A DNA stretch of 63,479 nucleotides, from contig CAJTRU010000012.1 in assembly GCA_910579085.1 (NCBI GenBank), forward strand, positions 1 to 63,479. The letters run 5' to 3'. The DNA comes from an uncultured Lachnospiraceae bacterium (lineage in GTDB: Bacteria > Bacillota > Clostridia > Lachnospirales > Lachnospiraceae). Position numbers and translations under genes: made by a program. A model generated the notes under the pieces. The model did not search any database, was not told the origin of the DNA, and saw only the letters and a program-made list of their open reading frames with translations. Below are positions 44,865-54,090 of the stretch, in pieces. The first letter of the stretch is position 1; each line of letters starts with the position of its first letter.

Positions 44865-46135
44865 TGATTATCAAGAAATATATTGGAAAAACACAAGAAG
44901 AAGCCATATCACTTGCCAAGGCAGACCTTGGGGAAGGTGTTTCAATTATGAATACCAAGGAAGTAACCCCGCATGGTATATTCAAACTGTTCAGGAAACC
45001 TTCATTTGAGGTAACTGCCGCTGTTGATGAGATTAAAAAAGAAGAACCAAAGGCAGCAGTAAAAGAGGAAGTGCCAGACTTTTCCAAACTCCAGCAGGTA
45101 CTTAATGAAAAACAGTTTGCGCCAGCCCCTGACTCTAAAGCAGCACAGAAAGAAGCAGAAAGGGAAAGGCTTATTAAGAACAGCCAGATTATTGAAGATG
45201 AACCAGGACAGGGTGAAACGGATAAGGAAGATAACAACAGTGATATAGAGCAGAAGCTTAATACACTTCAGGACTTGCTTGAAAAGCAAATGGTATTGAA
45301 CAGGGAAGAAGAAAAAGACGAGAAAGAAAGAGTAGTTGATAAAAACCAGGCTTATCTTGATTTAATCAGGAAGCAGCTTATACAGAATGAAGTTGAAGAG
45401 TCTTATGTAAACCAGATTATAGAAGAGATAGAAGGAACACTTGGCCATAATTCAACACTTGACAATATACTGGCTGGTGTTTACCAGAAAATCGTATTGA
45501 AAATTGGTTCACCACATCTGATAGATTTAAAAACTAAGCATACAAAATATATATTTTTCATAGGGCCTACTGGTGTTGGCAAGACAACTACAATTGCCAA
45601 AATAGCTTCAATGATGAAACTTGCCAATAAATCAAATGTTGCGCTTGTTACATCAGACACATACAGGATTGCAGCGGTTGAGCAGCTTAAAATTTATGCT
45701 AATATCCTGGGTATACCACTTAATGTTGTTTATACACCAGAAGAACTGGCAAAACTTAGGGAAGAACAGCCAGGATATGACCTGGTGCTAGTAGATACTG
45801 CCGGGCGTTCACATAATAATGAAGAACAGAAAGAAGACCTTGTGCAGTTATTAAAGACTGTACCTGAAAATGAAAGGGAAATATTCCTTGTATTAAGTGC
45901 AACCACAAAGTACCACGATTTAGTAAGGATAACAAGCATATATTCAGAAATATGCAAGTATAATTTAATCTTTACAAAGCTTGATGAAACAGACACAATA
46001 GGAAATATATTTAATATCCATATATTGACAGGAGCACCTCTTTCATATATTACGGAAGGGCAGAATGTTCCTAATGATATAAGTAAAATTGATGCCCAGA
46101 AAATTGCAAAACAGCTTCTTGGAGGAAATGGCTGA
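44864..46135 (+). CDS. flhF: Flagellar biosynthesis SRP-like GTPase FlhF
   Basis: FlhF sets flagellar position and number in many bacteria. The N-terminal B domain begins IIKKYIGKTQEEAISLAKAD, and a long charged linker (about 50-160) follows. The NG GTPase domain has the P-loop FIGPTGVGKTTTIAKIA, the motifs TSDTYRIAAVEQL and VDTAGRSHNN, and TKLDETDTIGN. It starts at GTG overlapping flhA. The stop overlaps the flhG start. Confidence 0.94.
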   Translation: MIIKKYIGKTQEEAISLAKADLGEGVSIMNTKEVTPHGIFKLFRKPSFEVTAAVDEIKKEEPKAAVKEEVPDFSKLQQVLNEKQFAPAPDSKAAQKEAERERLIKNSQIIEDEPGQGETDKEDNNSDIEQKLNTLQDLLEKQMVLNREEEKDEKERVVDKNQAYLDLIRKQLIQNEVEESYVNQIIEEIEGTLGHNSTLDNILAGVYQKIVLKIGSPHLIDLKTKHTKYIFFIGPTGVGKTTTIAKIASMMKLANKSNVALVTSDTYRIAAVEQLKIYANILGIPLNVVYTPEELAKLREEQPGYDLVLVDTAGRSHNNEEQKEDLVQLLKTVPENEREIFLVLSATTKYHDLVRITSIYSEICKYNLIFTKLDETDTIGNIFNIHILTGAPLSYITEGQNVPNDISKIDAQKIAKQLLGGNG

Positions 46136-47016
46136 TGGACCAGGCAGAGCAGTTAAGGAATTTAGTAAAAAAACAGACCAGGCAGGAGCATCTTGCAAGG
46201 GTTATAACTGTTACAAGCGGTAAAGGGGGAGTAGGCAAGTCAAATATTTCCCTGAACCTGGCAATACAGTTTAGCAGGCTTAGGAAAAAAGTTGTTATAC
46301 TTGATGCAGATTTTGGGCTTGCCAATATAGAGGTTATGCTTGGAATAAGACCACAGTATAACTTATCTGATGTTATATTCAGAGGCAGGAGTGTAGGTGA
46401 GATTATTACAAAAGGCCCTGGCAATATAGGGTTTGTATCAGGAGGTTCAGGAATACATGAACTTGCAAACCTTACAAGCGGGCAGCTTAAAATTTTAGTA
46501 AATGTAATGTACCAGCTTGACAGTATAGCAGATATAATAATTATTGATACGGGTGCAGGCATTTCAGACAATGTTATGGAGATGATTTTGTCCAGTTCTG
46601 AAATACTGCTTGTAGCTACTCCTGAGCCGGCATCTATTACAGATGCGTATGTGCTGTTAAAGACACTGAAAACCCAGGAAGGTTATAACAAGGACTCATT
46701 AAAGATACGCCTGTTAGGTAACAGGACACAGAACAGGGAAGAGGGAAGGGAACTGTTTGAGAAACTGGACTCTGTTGTTGGGAAGTTTTTAGATATGGAA
46801 ATGGATTATATGGGTGCTGTGCCTTATGACAGTTTTTTACAAAAGGCAGTTATGAAACAGCGTCCAGTGTCACTTGCTTATCCTAATGCACCTTCTTCAA
46901 AGGCTATACAGGAACTTGCTTCCATACTTGAAAACAGGAGCAGCAGGCATATTAGTACTTCTGGTACCGGGCTGTCAGGTATTTTTGCAAAGATATTAAG
47001 AAACCACAACAGATAA
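46135..47016 (+). CDS. flhG: MinD-like ATPase FlhG (FleN/YlxH)
   Basis: FlhG works with FlhF to limit flagellar number. The deviant Walker A is TSGKGGVGKSNISLNLA, with the Lys signature of MinD-type ATPases. VVILDADFGLANIEVMLG and IIIDTGAGISDNVM follow. The N-terminal QAEQLRNLVKKQ is the short FlhF-activating type of segment. The length of 293 is normal. It is translationally coupled to flhF by a TGATG-type overlap. Confidence 0.94.
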   Translation: MDQAEQLRNLVKKQTRQEHLARVITVTSGKGGVGKSNISLNLAIQFSRLRKKVVILDADFGLANIEVMLGIRPQYNLSDVIFRGRSVGEIITKGPGNIGFVSGGSGIHELANLTSGQLKILVNVMYQLDSIADIIIIDTGAGISDNVMEMILSSSEILLVATPEPASITDAYVLLKTLKTQEGYNKDSLKIRLLGNRTQNREEGRELFEKLDSVVGKFLDMEMDYMGAVPYDSFLQKAVMKQRPVSLAYPNAPSSKAIQELASILENRSSRHISTSGTGLSGIFAKILRNHNR

Positions 47017-47031
47017 AAGAGAGGTATTTAC

Positions 47032-47757
47032 ATGCTGGAGGAACTGGTAAGTAATGAAAGCAAAGTAATATTTTATAAATGCCTTTTCCAGCCAGGTGAA
47101 TACGGTATGGAAAAGAATAAGGTGTGCAGCTGCCATCTGCATAAAGTCATATCTGATTCAGAGATTATGGTTATTGATGACAGTGAGGACAGTGATGGCA
47201 GGACATTACTTAAAAAACATGAATGTTATATACTTGATATATATAACCTGAATAAAGTATACAGATGCAATGCATATTATATTTCGAGCAGCAGCGGGGA
47301 TGGCTATTGTTACTATACAGCCAGGATAGTTTCGCCAGTACAGAAAGTACAGAGGCGGCGTTACCAGCGGTATCCATGCCATTCGCTTTTTGCATATACT
47401 GTATTAGAAAAAACACAAGTACATGATATTATCAATAAAGAATGGGAAGATGTAAAAAAGAGCCTGTCAGGCATAAAAGGATTTAAGCAGGAAGCATTGT
47501 CTGATATAAGTGGCGGCGGGTTAAGGTTCACTTCCCACCAGATGATAGGTAAAGGGGAATACCTGTTCTGCGTTTTGAATTTTGGAGGATATAATAGTAA
47601 AAAAGCCTTTCCTGTAATATGTGAAGTAGTGTATTCAGGGGAAATGGCTAATATAAAAGATATTTTTGATATAAGGCTTAAATATGTTGGAATAACAGAG
47701 CAGCAGCGGGAACAAATTATAAATTTTGGTTTCTGGCTTGAAAGACAGAGAATTTAA
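47032..47757 (+). CDS. YcgR-like PilZ-domain protein
   Basis: The 241-residue protein has an N-terminal YcgR-like domain (about 1-100) and a C-terminal PilZ domain. The c-di-GMP motifs are visible: RRRYQRYPC (an RxxxR-type site) and DISGGGLRF (a D/N-x-S-x-x-G site). Such proteins bind c-di-GMP and slow or stop the motor. Its position between flhG and cheB links second-messenger control to the chemotaxis genes. The effect on this motor is inferred. Confidence 0.85.
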   Translation: MLEELVSNESKVIFYKCLFQPGEYGMEKNKVCSCHLHKVISDSEIMVIDDSEDSDGRTLLKKHECYILDIYNLNKVYRCNAYYISSSSGDGYCYYTARIVSPVQKVQRRRYQRYPCHSLFAYTVLEKTQVHDIINKEWEDVKKSLSGIKGFKQEALSDISGGGLRFTSHQMIGKGEYLFCVLNFGGYNSKKAFPVICEVVYSGEMANIKDIFDIRLKYVGITEQQREQIINFGFWLERQRI

Positions 47758-47762
47758 CTTCA

Positions 47763-47790
47763 TAAAGCAAGCCCTTAAAGGGCACGCTTA
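47763..47790 (+). other. Intergenic stem-loop between the PilZ gene and cheB
   Basis: GCCCTTAAAGGGC forms a compact hairpin, extended by AAGC..GCTT on each side. No T run follows, so it is probably an mRNA-level structure rather than a terminator. Confidence 0.4.
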
Positions 47791-47852
47791 TAAAAAGGCA
47801 GCAAAGCAGAATAAATGCTTTGACAGAAAATACGTACCTGGGAGGCTATATA

Positions 47853-49025
47853 ATGAAAAATATTTTGATTGTTGATGATTCTGCACTTATGAGAAGAACT
47901 ATGTCTGATATAATAAATTCAGATGAGGAATTACATAATGACAAGTATGCAGTAAATGGTGAAGATGCCTTAAGGATATTAGAGGCTGGTGGAAAGTTTG
48001 ATGCTATAGTTTTAGATATTAATATGCCTAAGATGAACGGTATTGAGTTCTTAAGGGCACTTAACAGGAAAGGGCGCAAAGAACGTGTAGTAATTGTAAG
48101 CACTATTGCAAGGGAAGGCGCTAAAGAAACTATACAGGCACTTGAATTAGGTGCGTTTGACTTTATAACCAAGCCTGACAGCCTTTCAGAAGCAAAAGGC
48201 CCGTCATTTGGGCAGAGGCTGGTTGAAATGCTGTATGCTGCCATCGGGCTGCGCACCTCTGAAACTTCCAACGAAGACGTTAAAAAAAGACTGCGTCCTT
48301 CTGTAACAAAGCCTGGAAGCCTTACAGGCACAAGCAGCCAGGGCACTGTAATGGCAAGGAAGCCTTTAGACAGTGGTACACGTGTATGCCCAGGAGGCGT
48401 TTCGGACAGGACCAACCATTCAAAAGCACCAGCAGGCAAAGGAACAAGGAAGCTTGTAGCACTTGCATGTTCCACAGGCGGGCCTAAGGCACTCCAGTAT
48501 GTAGTACCTTTCCTGCCAGCAAACCTTGATGCACCTGTCCTTATTGTACAGCATATGCCAGAAGGTTTTACATCTTCTTTAAGCAAGAGGCTTGATGAAC
48601 TTAGCAAGATTACTGTTAAAGAAGCATCGGACGGTGATGTATTAAAGAAGGGTGTTGTATATATTGCCAAGGGCGGTTCACAGATGCGCCTTGCTGAAAA
48701 AAGCAGGAGTGAGCATGTTGTAACTGTCAGGAAAGAGGCAGCAAGGAACGGGCTTAAACCATGTGCTGATATAATGTATGAATCTTTAATGGAGACCTCA
48801 TTTGATGAAATAACCTGTGTTGTTATGACAGGTATGGGTGCAGATGGTACCCAGGGCATCCTGCAGCTTGAAAAGACTAACAAAGTCTACGTTATCGGCC
48901 AGGATGCAGAAAGCTGTACAGTATATGGCATGCCAAAGGCAATTGCTGAGACTGGTGCAGTGGACGAAGTAGTTACTTTAAAGGGCATTGCAGATGCTAT
49001 TACAAAACACGTGGGGGTGTTATAA
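47853..49025 (+). CDS. cheB: Chemotaxis response regulator/methylesterase CheB
   Basis: CheB removes methyl groups from receptors. The receiver domain (about 1-125) has Asp55 in VLDINMPKMNGIEF as the phosphorylation site. After a linker, the methylesterase domain shows the catalytic Ser in ALACSTGGPKALQ, the His in IVQHMPEGFTSSLSKRLDEL and the Asp in VVMTGMGADGTQG. The ATG at 47853 has GGAGG upstream; the ATG at 47820 adds 11 residues. The matching methyltransferase, CheR, is not encoded in this window. Confidence 0.95.
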   Translation: MKNILIVDDSALMRRTMSDIINSDEELHNDKYAVNGEDALRILEAGGKFDAIVLDINMPKMNGIEFLRALNRKGRKERVVIVSTIAREGAKETIQALELGAFDFITKPDSLSEAKGPSFGQRLVEMLYAAIGLRTSETSNEDVKKRLRPSVTKPGSLTGTSSQGTVMARKPLDSGTRVCPGGVSDRTNHSKAPAGKGTRKLVALACSTGGPKALQYVVPFLPANLDAPVLIVQHMPEGFTSSLSKRLDELSKITVKEASDGDVLKKGVVYIAKGGSQMRLAEKSRSEHVVTVRKEAARNGLKPCADIMYESLMETSFDEITCVVMTGMGADGTQGILQLEKTNKVYVIGQDAESCTVYGMPKAIAETGAVDEVVTLKGIADAITKHVGVL

Positions 49026-51143
49026 ATGGATGTAAGCCAGTACCTTGAGATTTTTATTGATGAAACAAAAGAACATTTACAGACTCTGAGTGACCAGCTT
49101 ATGATACTGGAACAAGAGCCTGAAAACATGGACACAATTAACGAGATTTTCCGTGCAGCCCATTCATTAAAGGGAATGGCAGGAACAATGGGATATAAGC
49201 GTATGCAGCGCCTGACACATGATATGGAAAATGTGTTCCAGGAAGTAAGAAGCGGCAATATGACTGTTAAGTCTGAGCTGGTGGATGTACTGTTCCGCGG
49301 GCTTGATGCGCTGGAAAGCTATCTTGCCAATATACTTGAAACGGCTGATGAGGGTACAGAAGATAATGATGAGATTATCAATACCCTTAACAGCATAGCA
49401 GATGCTGCAACTGGAAAGACCAGCGGGGAAAAGCCAGCAGAAGTGGCAGCAGCACCTGCACCAGAGGGGAATGTACCTGATGGTGGTGCAAAATATGGAA
49501 GCATACATATTACAGACTTTGAAAAGAATACATTTGAAAAGGCGAAAGCACAGAACCAGAATATTTTCGGAGTTACTGTGTACCTCCAGGAGTCATGTAT
49601 ACTTAAAGCAGCAAGGGCATTCCTTGTATTTAAAGCATTAGAAGAGCTTGGGGAAGTTATAAAGGCTGTACCTGATGTACAGGATATTGAAGATGAAAAG
49701 TTTGATATGGATTTCAGCCTTGTATACTTTACAAAGGAAAGCCTTGATAAAGTCAAAGCGGCAGTTGAAAATGTTTCAGAAGTTAAGGAAGCAATAGTAG
49801 GGCCATTTGAAATTGTTTTAGATGCAACAGAACCAGAGGTGAAACCAGAGCCGGAACCAGTTAAAGAAGAGCCTAAAGAGGCAGAGAAGCCAAAGCCGGC
49901 AGCACAGCCAGCGGCAGCTAAAGCAGCAGCTAAACCAGCAGAGGCAGCACAGCCAGCAGCTAAAAAGTCAACAGCAAAACCGGCTGTAGGACGTACAGTG
50001 CGTGTTGATATTGAAAAGCTGGATGTTCTTATGAACCTTGTAAGTGAGCTTATTATAGCTAAAAACGGGCTGGTATCAATAAATTCAACAGAAGAAGATA
50101 CTAAGAGCGATGCTGCATTTAATGAGCAGATAGAATATCTTGAAAGTGTTACCACAAGCCTGCATGAGTCTGTTATGAAGGTAAGGATGGTACCTATTGA
50201 GAATGTAGTAAACCGTTTCCCACGTATGATAAGGGACTTAAGCAAAAAGCTTAATAAAAAGATGGAACTCCATATGACTGGTGAGGAAACAGAACTTGAC
50301 CGTACAGTTATTGACGAGATTGGTGACCCTCTCCAGCACTTGTTAAGGAATTCAGCAGACCACGGTCTTGAAGACAATGACGAACGTATCGCACTTGGCA
50401 AGGAAGAAGTTGGAAATATTTATCTTGATGCGTACCAGGATGGTAACAATGTAAACATAGAGGTACGTGATGACGGTGCAGGAATTAATGTTGACAAAGT
50501 AAGGAACAAAGCTATTGAAAAAGGCACAATAACTGCTGAACAGGCAGAAAATATGACTGACAAGGAGATTATTGACCTTCTGTTCAGGCCTAGCTTTTCA
50601 ACAGCAGAGAAAATTACAGACGTTTCAGGCAGGGGTGTCGGGCTTGATGTTGTTAAAACTAAGATTGAAGGCCTTGGCGGCAATATTGAGTGTAAATCTG
50701 TTATGGGTGAAGGCAGCAGCTTTATAATAAGGCTTCCTCTTACCCTTGCAATTATACAGGCACTTATGGTTGAGCTTGGTACTGAAAAATATGCTATACC
50801 ATTAGGAAGCATTGAAACAATAGAGGATGTACTTGTAACAGATATTAAGTATGTGCAGACTAAAGAAGTTATTAACCTTAGGGGCACAGTTATCCCGCTT
50901 ATACGTCTTGACCAGATACTTGATATTGAAGCAAGTGGCAATGAAACAGAGAGCCTTACAGTAGTAATTGTAAAGAAAAGTAATAAGCTTGCAGGGCTTG
51001 TTGTTGATAACCTTATCGGACAGCAGGAAATCGTTATTAAATCAATAGGCAGTTATATTAACTGCAGTAAAATGATAGGCGGTGCAACAATCCTTGGAGA
51101 TGGTGAAATTGCTTTAATTCTTGAAGTAAATGCACTGGTATAA
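49026..51143 (+). CDS. cheA: Chemotaxis histidine kinase CheA
   Basis: CheA couples receptors to CheY and CheB. In order: HPt domain with phospho-His46 in RAAHSLKGMAGTMGYKRMQR, a P2 region (about 155-265), a Pro/Ala/Lys/Glu-rich linker, dimerisation helices (about 330-395) with LVSELIIAKNGL, the ATPase domain (HLLRNSADHGLE, VRDDGAGIN, FSTAEKITDVSGRGVGLDVV) and a C-terminal CheW-like domain (LRGTVIPLIRLD). The length of 705 is normal. It follows cheB without a gap. Confidence 0.96.
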   Translation: MDVSQYLEIFIDETKEHLQTLSDQLMILEQEPENMDTINEIFRAAHSLKGMAGTMGYKRMQRLTHDMENVFQEVRSGNMTVKSELVDVLFRGLDALESYLANILETADEGTEDNDEIINTLNSIADAATGKTSGEKPAEVAAAPAPEGNVPDGGAKYGSIHITDFEKNTFEKAKAQNQNIFGVTVYLQESCILKAARAFLVFKALEELGEVIKAVPDVQDIEDEKFDMDFSLVYFTKESLDKVKAAVENVSEVKEAIVGPFEIVLDATEPEVKPEPEPVKEEPKEAEKPKPAAQPAAAKAAAKPAEAAQPAAKKSTAKPAVGRTVRVDIEKLDVLMNLVSELIIAKNGLVSINSTEEDTKSDAAFNEQIEYLESVTTSLHESVMKVRMVPIENVVNRFPRMIRDLSKKLNKKMELHMTGEETELDRTVIDEIGDPLQHLLRNSADHGLEDNDERIALGKEEVGNIYLDAYQDGNNVNIEVRDDGAGINVDKVRNKAIEKGTITAEQAENMTDKEIIDLLFRPSFSTAEKITDVSGRGVGLDVVKTKIEGLGGNIECKSVMGEGSSFIIRLPLTLAIIQALMVELGTEKYAIPLGSIETIEDVLVTDIKYVQTKEVINLRGTVIPLIRLDQILDIEASGNETESLTVVIVKKSNKLAGLVVDNLIGQQEIVIKSIGSYINCSKMIGGATILGDGEIALILEVNALV

Positions 51144-51158
51144 GGGGAGGTATAATCA

Positions 51159-51647
51159 ATGGAAGAAATAAGTGACGTACAGAATATTGAAATAGCCGGT
51201 GAAGGCAAACAGTATATAGTTGTCCGCCTTGGAACAGAGCAGTATGGCATAGATATAAAATATGTTGATAATATTGTAAGGAACCAGAGAATTACAAGAG
51301 TGCCAAAAGCACAGCATTACTTTAAGGGTGTTATAAACCTGCGTGGTGAAATCATACCTGTAATGAGCTTACGCCTTAAGTTTGGTCTTGAACCTGACGA
51401 ATATACAAATGCTACACGTATAATTATAATTAAGCTTGAACAGCAGTCACCAATAGGCATAATTGTTGATGAAGTAAAGGAAGTAGTTACCTTGACAGGA
51501 GGTTCTATAGACAAGGCAAACACATCAGACCCATCAGACCCTCTGATACAGTATCTGAGTGGCGTGGGCAAACATGGAAATGGGTTAATTTCCCTGCTTA
51601 ATATTTCAGCCGTAATTGTTGGCAGGGAAAGCAAGGATGTGGTATAA
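51159..51647 (+). CDS. cheW: Chemotaxis adaptor protein CheW
   Basis: CheW connects receptors with CheA. The 162-residue protein has VVRLGTEQYGIDIKYVDNIV, then NLRGEIIPVMSLRLKFGL and IGIIVDEVKEVVTLTG, all standard. The length is typical. A GGGGAGG site lies before the ATG. It follows cheA after 15 bases. Confidence 0.95.
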   Translation: MEEISDVQNIEIAGEGKQYIVVRLGTEQYGIDIKYVDNIVRNQRITRVPKAQHYFKGVINLRGEIIPVMSLRLKFGLEPDEYTNATRIIIIKLEQQSPIGIIVDEVKEVVTLTGGSIDKANTSDPSDPLIQYLSGVGKHGNGLISLLNISAVIVGRESKDVV

Positions 51648-51734
51648 TATTATACCTGCTAAAAACTAGAGTTTTAAAACGCGGGTTTATCCGCTATACT
51701 ATTTGCGCCGCCGGGTGCGGCATGGGGGATTATT

Positions 51735-52352
51735 ATGCAAAAACCAGATAGTGAAATTATAGAATTTGATGTCCTGACAGAGATTGGAAATATAGGAGCT
51801 GGCAATGCGACAACCGCATTGTCACAGCTTATTAATGCACGTATTGACATGAATGTCCCTAAAGTTGCAATGCTTGAGTTTAGTGAACTGGCAGAAATTA
51901 TTGGTGGTGCAGAAACCTTAGTTGCAGGTATTTTACTTTCCCTTGAAGGTGATGTTGACGGCATGATGCTGTTTGTACTAGAGAGTTCAGCCGCCCATAT
52001 GCTAGTCAACCAGCTTATGGGGTGCGGGCAGCCGCCATCCCCTGCTACGGGCATGTTTAATGAAATAGAAGAGTCTGCATTAAAAGAGATTGGCAATATT
52101 ATTGCGGGTTCATATTTATCATCTATTTCATCCCTGACTAATATGCTTATTACATCATCTGTACCATATCTTGCAGTAGATATGGCAGGGGCTATATTAA
52201 GCGTCCCTGCTATAGAGTTTGGTAAGATGGGGGATAAGGCTTTATTAATAGAGTCAAGGTTTAAGGACTTGGATGTAGATATAAGCGGTTATTTCATACT
52301 TATACCTACTATTGAGTCATATAAGAAAATGCTTCATTCATTAGGAATGTGA
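51735..52352 (+). CDS. cheC: CheY-P phosphatase CheC
   Basis: CheC removes phosphate from CheY-P and partners with CheD. Both active-site helices with the E-x-x-N motif are intact: LTEIGNIGAGNATTALSQLI and ALKEIGNIIAGSYLSSISSL. The length of 205 is typical. CheD follows at once, and FliY is a second phosphatase of the same fold in this cluster. Confidence 0.94.
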   Translation: MQKPDSEIIEFDVLTEIGNIGAGNATTALSQLINARIDMNVPKVAMLEFSELAEIIGGAETLVAGILLSLEGDVDGMMLFVLESSAAHMLVNQLMGCGQPPSPATGMFNEIEESALKEIGNIIAGSYLSSISSLTNMLITSSVPYLAVDMAGAILSVPAIEFGKMGDKALLIESRFKDLDVDISGYFILIPTIESYKKMLHSLGM

Positions 52353-52388
52353 CATGCTATATAAGTATAGGGGTATAGGTGATGAAAA

Positions 52389-52874
52389 ATGGCAAATATG
52401 ATTAAAGTCGGGATGGCAGATTTGAATATATGCCGTTCGCCAGATGCAATTACTACACTTGGGCTTGGTTCATGTGTAGGGGTTGCATTATATGATAAAT
52501 CTACGCAGATAGCAGGGCTGGTTCATGTTATGCTGCCTGACAGCACAAAGGTAAGGCAGAACCAGAATAAAGCAAAATTTGCAGATACAGGGATAGACCA
52601 GTTAATACAGATGTTAATAAAAGCAGGTGCAAAAAGACCGATGCTTACTGCTAAAATTGCAGGAGGCGCACAGATGTTTGCATTCAGCTCTAATAATGAT
52701 ATGTTAAAAGTCGGCCAGAGAAATGTAGAAGCTGTCAAGTCAAAATTAAATTCCCTTGGCATACGTATACTTGCAGAGGATACAGGGCTTAATTTCGGAC
52801 GTACAGTTGAGTTTTACCCTGAAACAGGGGATTTTGTGATAAAGGCAGTGGGAAAATCAGTAAGGACTATATAA
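52389..52874 (+). CDS. cheD: Chemoreceptor glutamine deamidase CheD
   Basis: CheD deamidates receptor glutamines and stimulates CheC. The catalytic Cys lies in GLGSCVGVALYD and the His in AGLVHVMLPDS, followed by a Thr/Lys-rich segment and IAGGAQMF. The length of 161 is typical. An AGGTGATG site precedes the ATG. Confidence 0.94.
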   Translation: MANMIKVGMADLNICRSPDAITTLGLGSCVGVALYDKSTQIAGLVHVMLPDSTKVRQNQNKAKFADTGIDQLIQMLIKAGAKRPMLTAKIAGGAQMFAFSSNNDMLKVGQRNVEAVKSKLNSLGIRILAEDTGLNFGRTVEFYPETGDFVIKAVGKSVRTI

Positions 52875-52897
52875 TTCAGGTTATGGGAGGCTTTTTT

Positions 52898-53179
52898 GTG
52901 AAGACAGATGTTATTCCAAAGATTATTACACTGGCAGCAGGGGCAGTAGTATGTATTGTATGTATAGTTAAAGATATAGAGACAGTCTACTCCTTAAAAG
53001 TCCTTTTGGCAACATTAATAATTTTTTACATAATAGGATGTATTGCAAAAAGGATAATAGGGCAAGTTAAAGATATCAATACAGTTATGAAACATGAAGA
53101 GGCAGAAACCGGGCAGGAACAGGAAGATATTACCATTGGGGAAGATTTATCCCCTGATGGCCTGGAAAATAAAATATAA
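52898..53179 (+). CDS. Small two-helix membrane protein in the che cluster
   Basis: I do not recognise this family. The 93-residue protein has two hydrophobic segments (about 9-24 and 33-52, with IITLAAGAVVCIVCIV and VLLATLIIFYIIGCIA), then an acidic tail with KHEEAETGQEQEDI. The GTG at 52898 is preferred because GGGAGG (52885-52890) lies just upstream; the ATG at 52883 overlaps that site. It is placed between cheD and fliA, so it is co-transcribed with motility genes. Confidence 0.72.
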   Translation: MKTDVIPKIITLAAGAVVCIVCIVKDIETVYSLKVLLATLIIFYIIGCIAKRIIGQVKDINTVMKHEEAETGQEQEDITIGEDLSPDGLENKI

Positions 53180-53217
53180 AAGTTCATGAAAAACAGTAGA
53201 AAGGGTGTAGCTGTTCT

Positions 53218-53994
53218 ATGGATGAAAATAGCAGGAACCGTTTATGGGAAGAGTATATACGTACCAGAAGCCCTAAGATAAGGGAACAGTTGATAATAGA
53301 GTATTCAGGCCTTGTTAAGATTGTTGCTGGAAGGCTTGGGATATATCTTGGTTATACTGTTGAGTATGATGATTTAGTAGGATATGGCATTTTTGGGCTT
53401 ATAGATGCTATTGATAAGTTTGAACTTACTAAGGGTGTTAAGTTTGAAACATATGCAAGCCTGCGTATAAGGGGGTCTATCCTTGACCAGATTAGGAAAA
53501 TGGACTGGATACCAAGAACACTCCGCCAGAAGCAGAAAAAGCTTGACCAGGCTATACAGGAGTTTGAAGCAAGGAACGGGCGCAGTGCGACAAATGAAGA
53601 ACTGTCAAATGAGCTTGGCATATCAGGTGAAGAACTTGAAGGCCTTATTAACCAGACACAGATTGCAAGCCTTGTTTCGCTTGATGAATATCTTGAGCAG
53701 GGCAGTGAGGTCAGGGTTGAAGCAGGCAACAAGCCAAGATTTGAACAGCCAGAACAGGTTGTTGAACGCCAGGAACTTAAACGTATGCTTTCAGAAGCAA
53801 TAAACGGGCTTAATGAAAATGAGCAGAAAGTCATTGCATTTTATTATTTTGAAGAACTGACACTGAAAGAAATCAGTAATATACTTGGTGTATCAGAGTC
53901 ACGCGTTTCACAGTTACACACTAAATCCCTGAAAAAAATGAAAGAGAAACTAGGAAAAGAAAACATGGGAGTATTTGGAATTTGGAACATATAA
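53218..53994 (+). CDS. fliA: Flagellar sigma factor sigma-28 (FliA/SigD/WhiG family)
   Basis: Sigma-28 transcribes late flagellar and chemotaxis genes such as flagellin. Region 2 shows VEYDDLVGYGIFGLIDAIDK and FETYASLRIRGSILDQIRKM, region 3 has the R-x-x-x-Q helix (RTLRQKQKKLDQAIQEFEAR) and region 4 ends LKEISNILGVSESRVSQLHT, all typical. The length of 258 is normal. In Bacillus sigD lies at the same place in the supercluster. No anti-sigma FlgM gene is seen here. Confidence 0.95.
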   Translation: MDENSRNRLWEEYIRTRSPKIREQLIIEYSGLVKIVAGRLGIYLGYTVEYDDLVGYGIFGLIDAIDKFELTKGVKFETYASLRIRGSILDQIRKMDWIPRTLRQKQKKLDQAIQEFEARNGRSATNEELSNELGISGEELEGLINQTQIASLVSLDEYLEQGSEVRVEAGNKPRFEQPEQVVERQELKRMLSEAINGLNENEQKVIAFYYFEELTLKEISNILGVSESRVSQLHTKSLKKMKEKLGKENMGVFGIWNI

Positions 53995-54022
53995 GCACAG
54001 ACATTTTTGTTTGTGCTTATCT
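53990..54022 (+). other. Stem-loop after fliA
   Basis: ATAAGCACA and TGTGCTTAT form a 9-bp stem around a T-rich loop at the end of fliA. No T run follows the stem, so it may protect the 3' end of an upstream mRNA or act weakly as a terminator. Confidence 0.45.
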
Positions 54023-54090
54023 CATATTGAAGGGGTGCAGGCATTCTTGTTACAGCCAGATGCATTCTTGTAGGAAAGAGGGGCATATGA

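Noticed and set aside
47846..48883. A 345-codon open frame on the - strand opposite cheB
   Set aside because: Antisense to a clear cheB with all catalytic motifs; composition is shadow-like.
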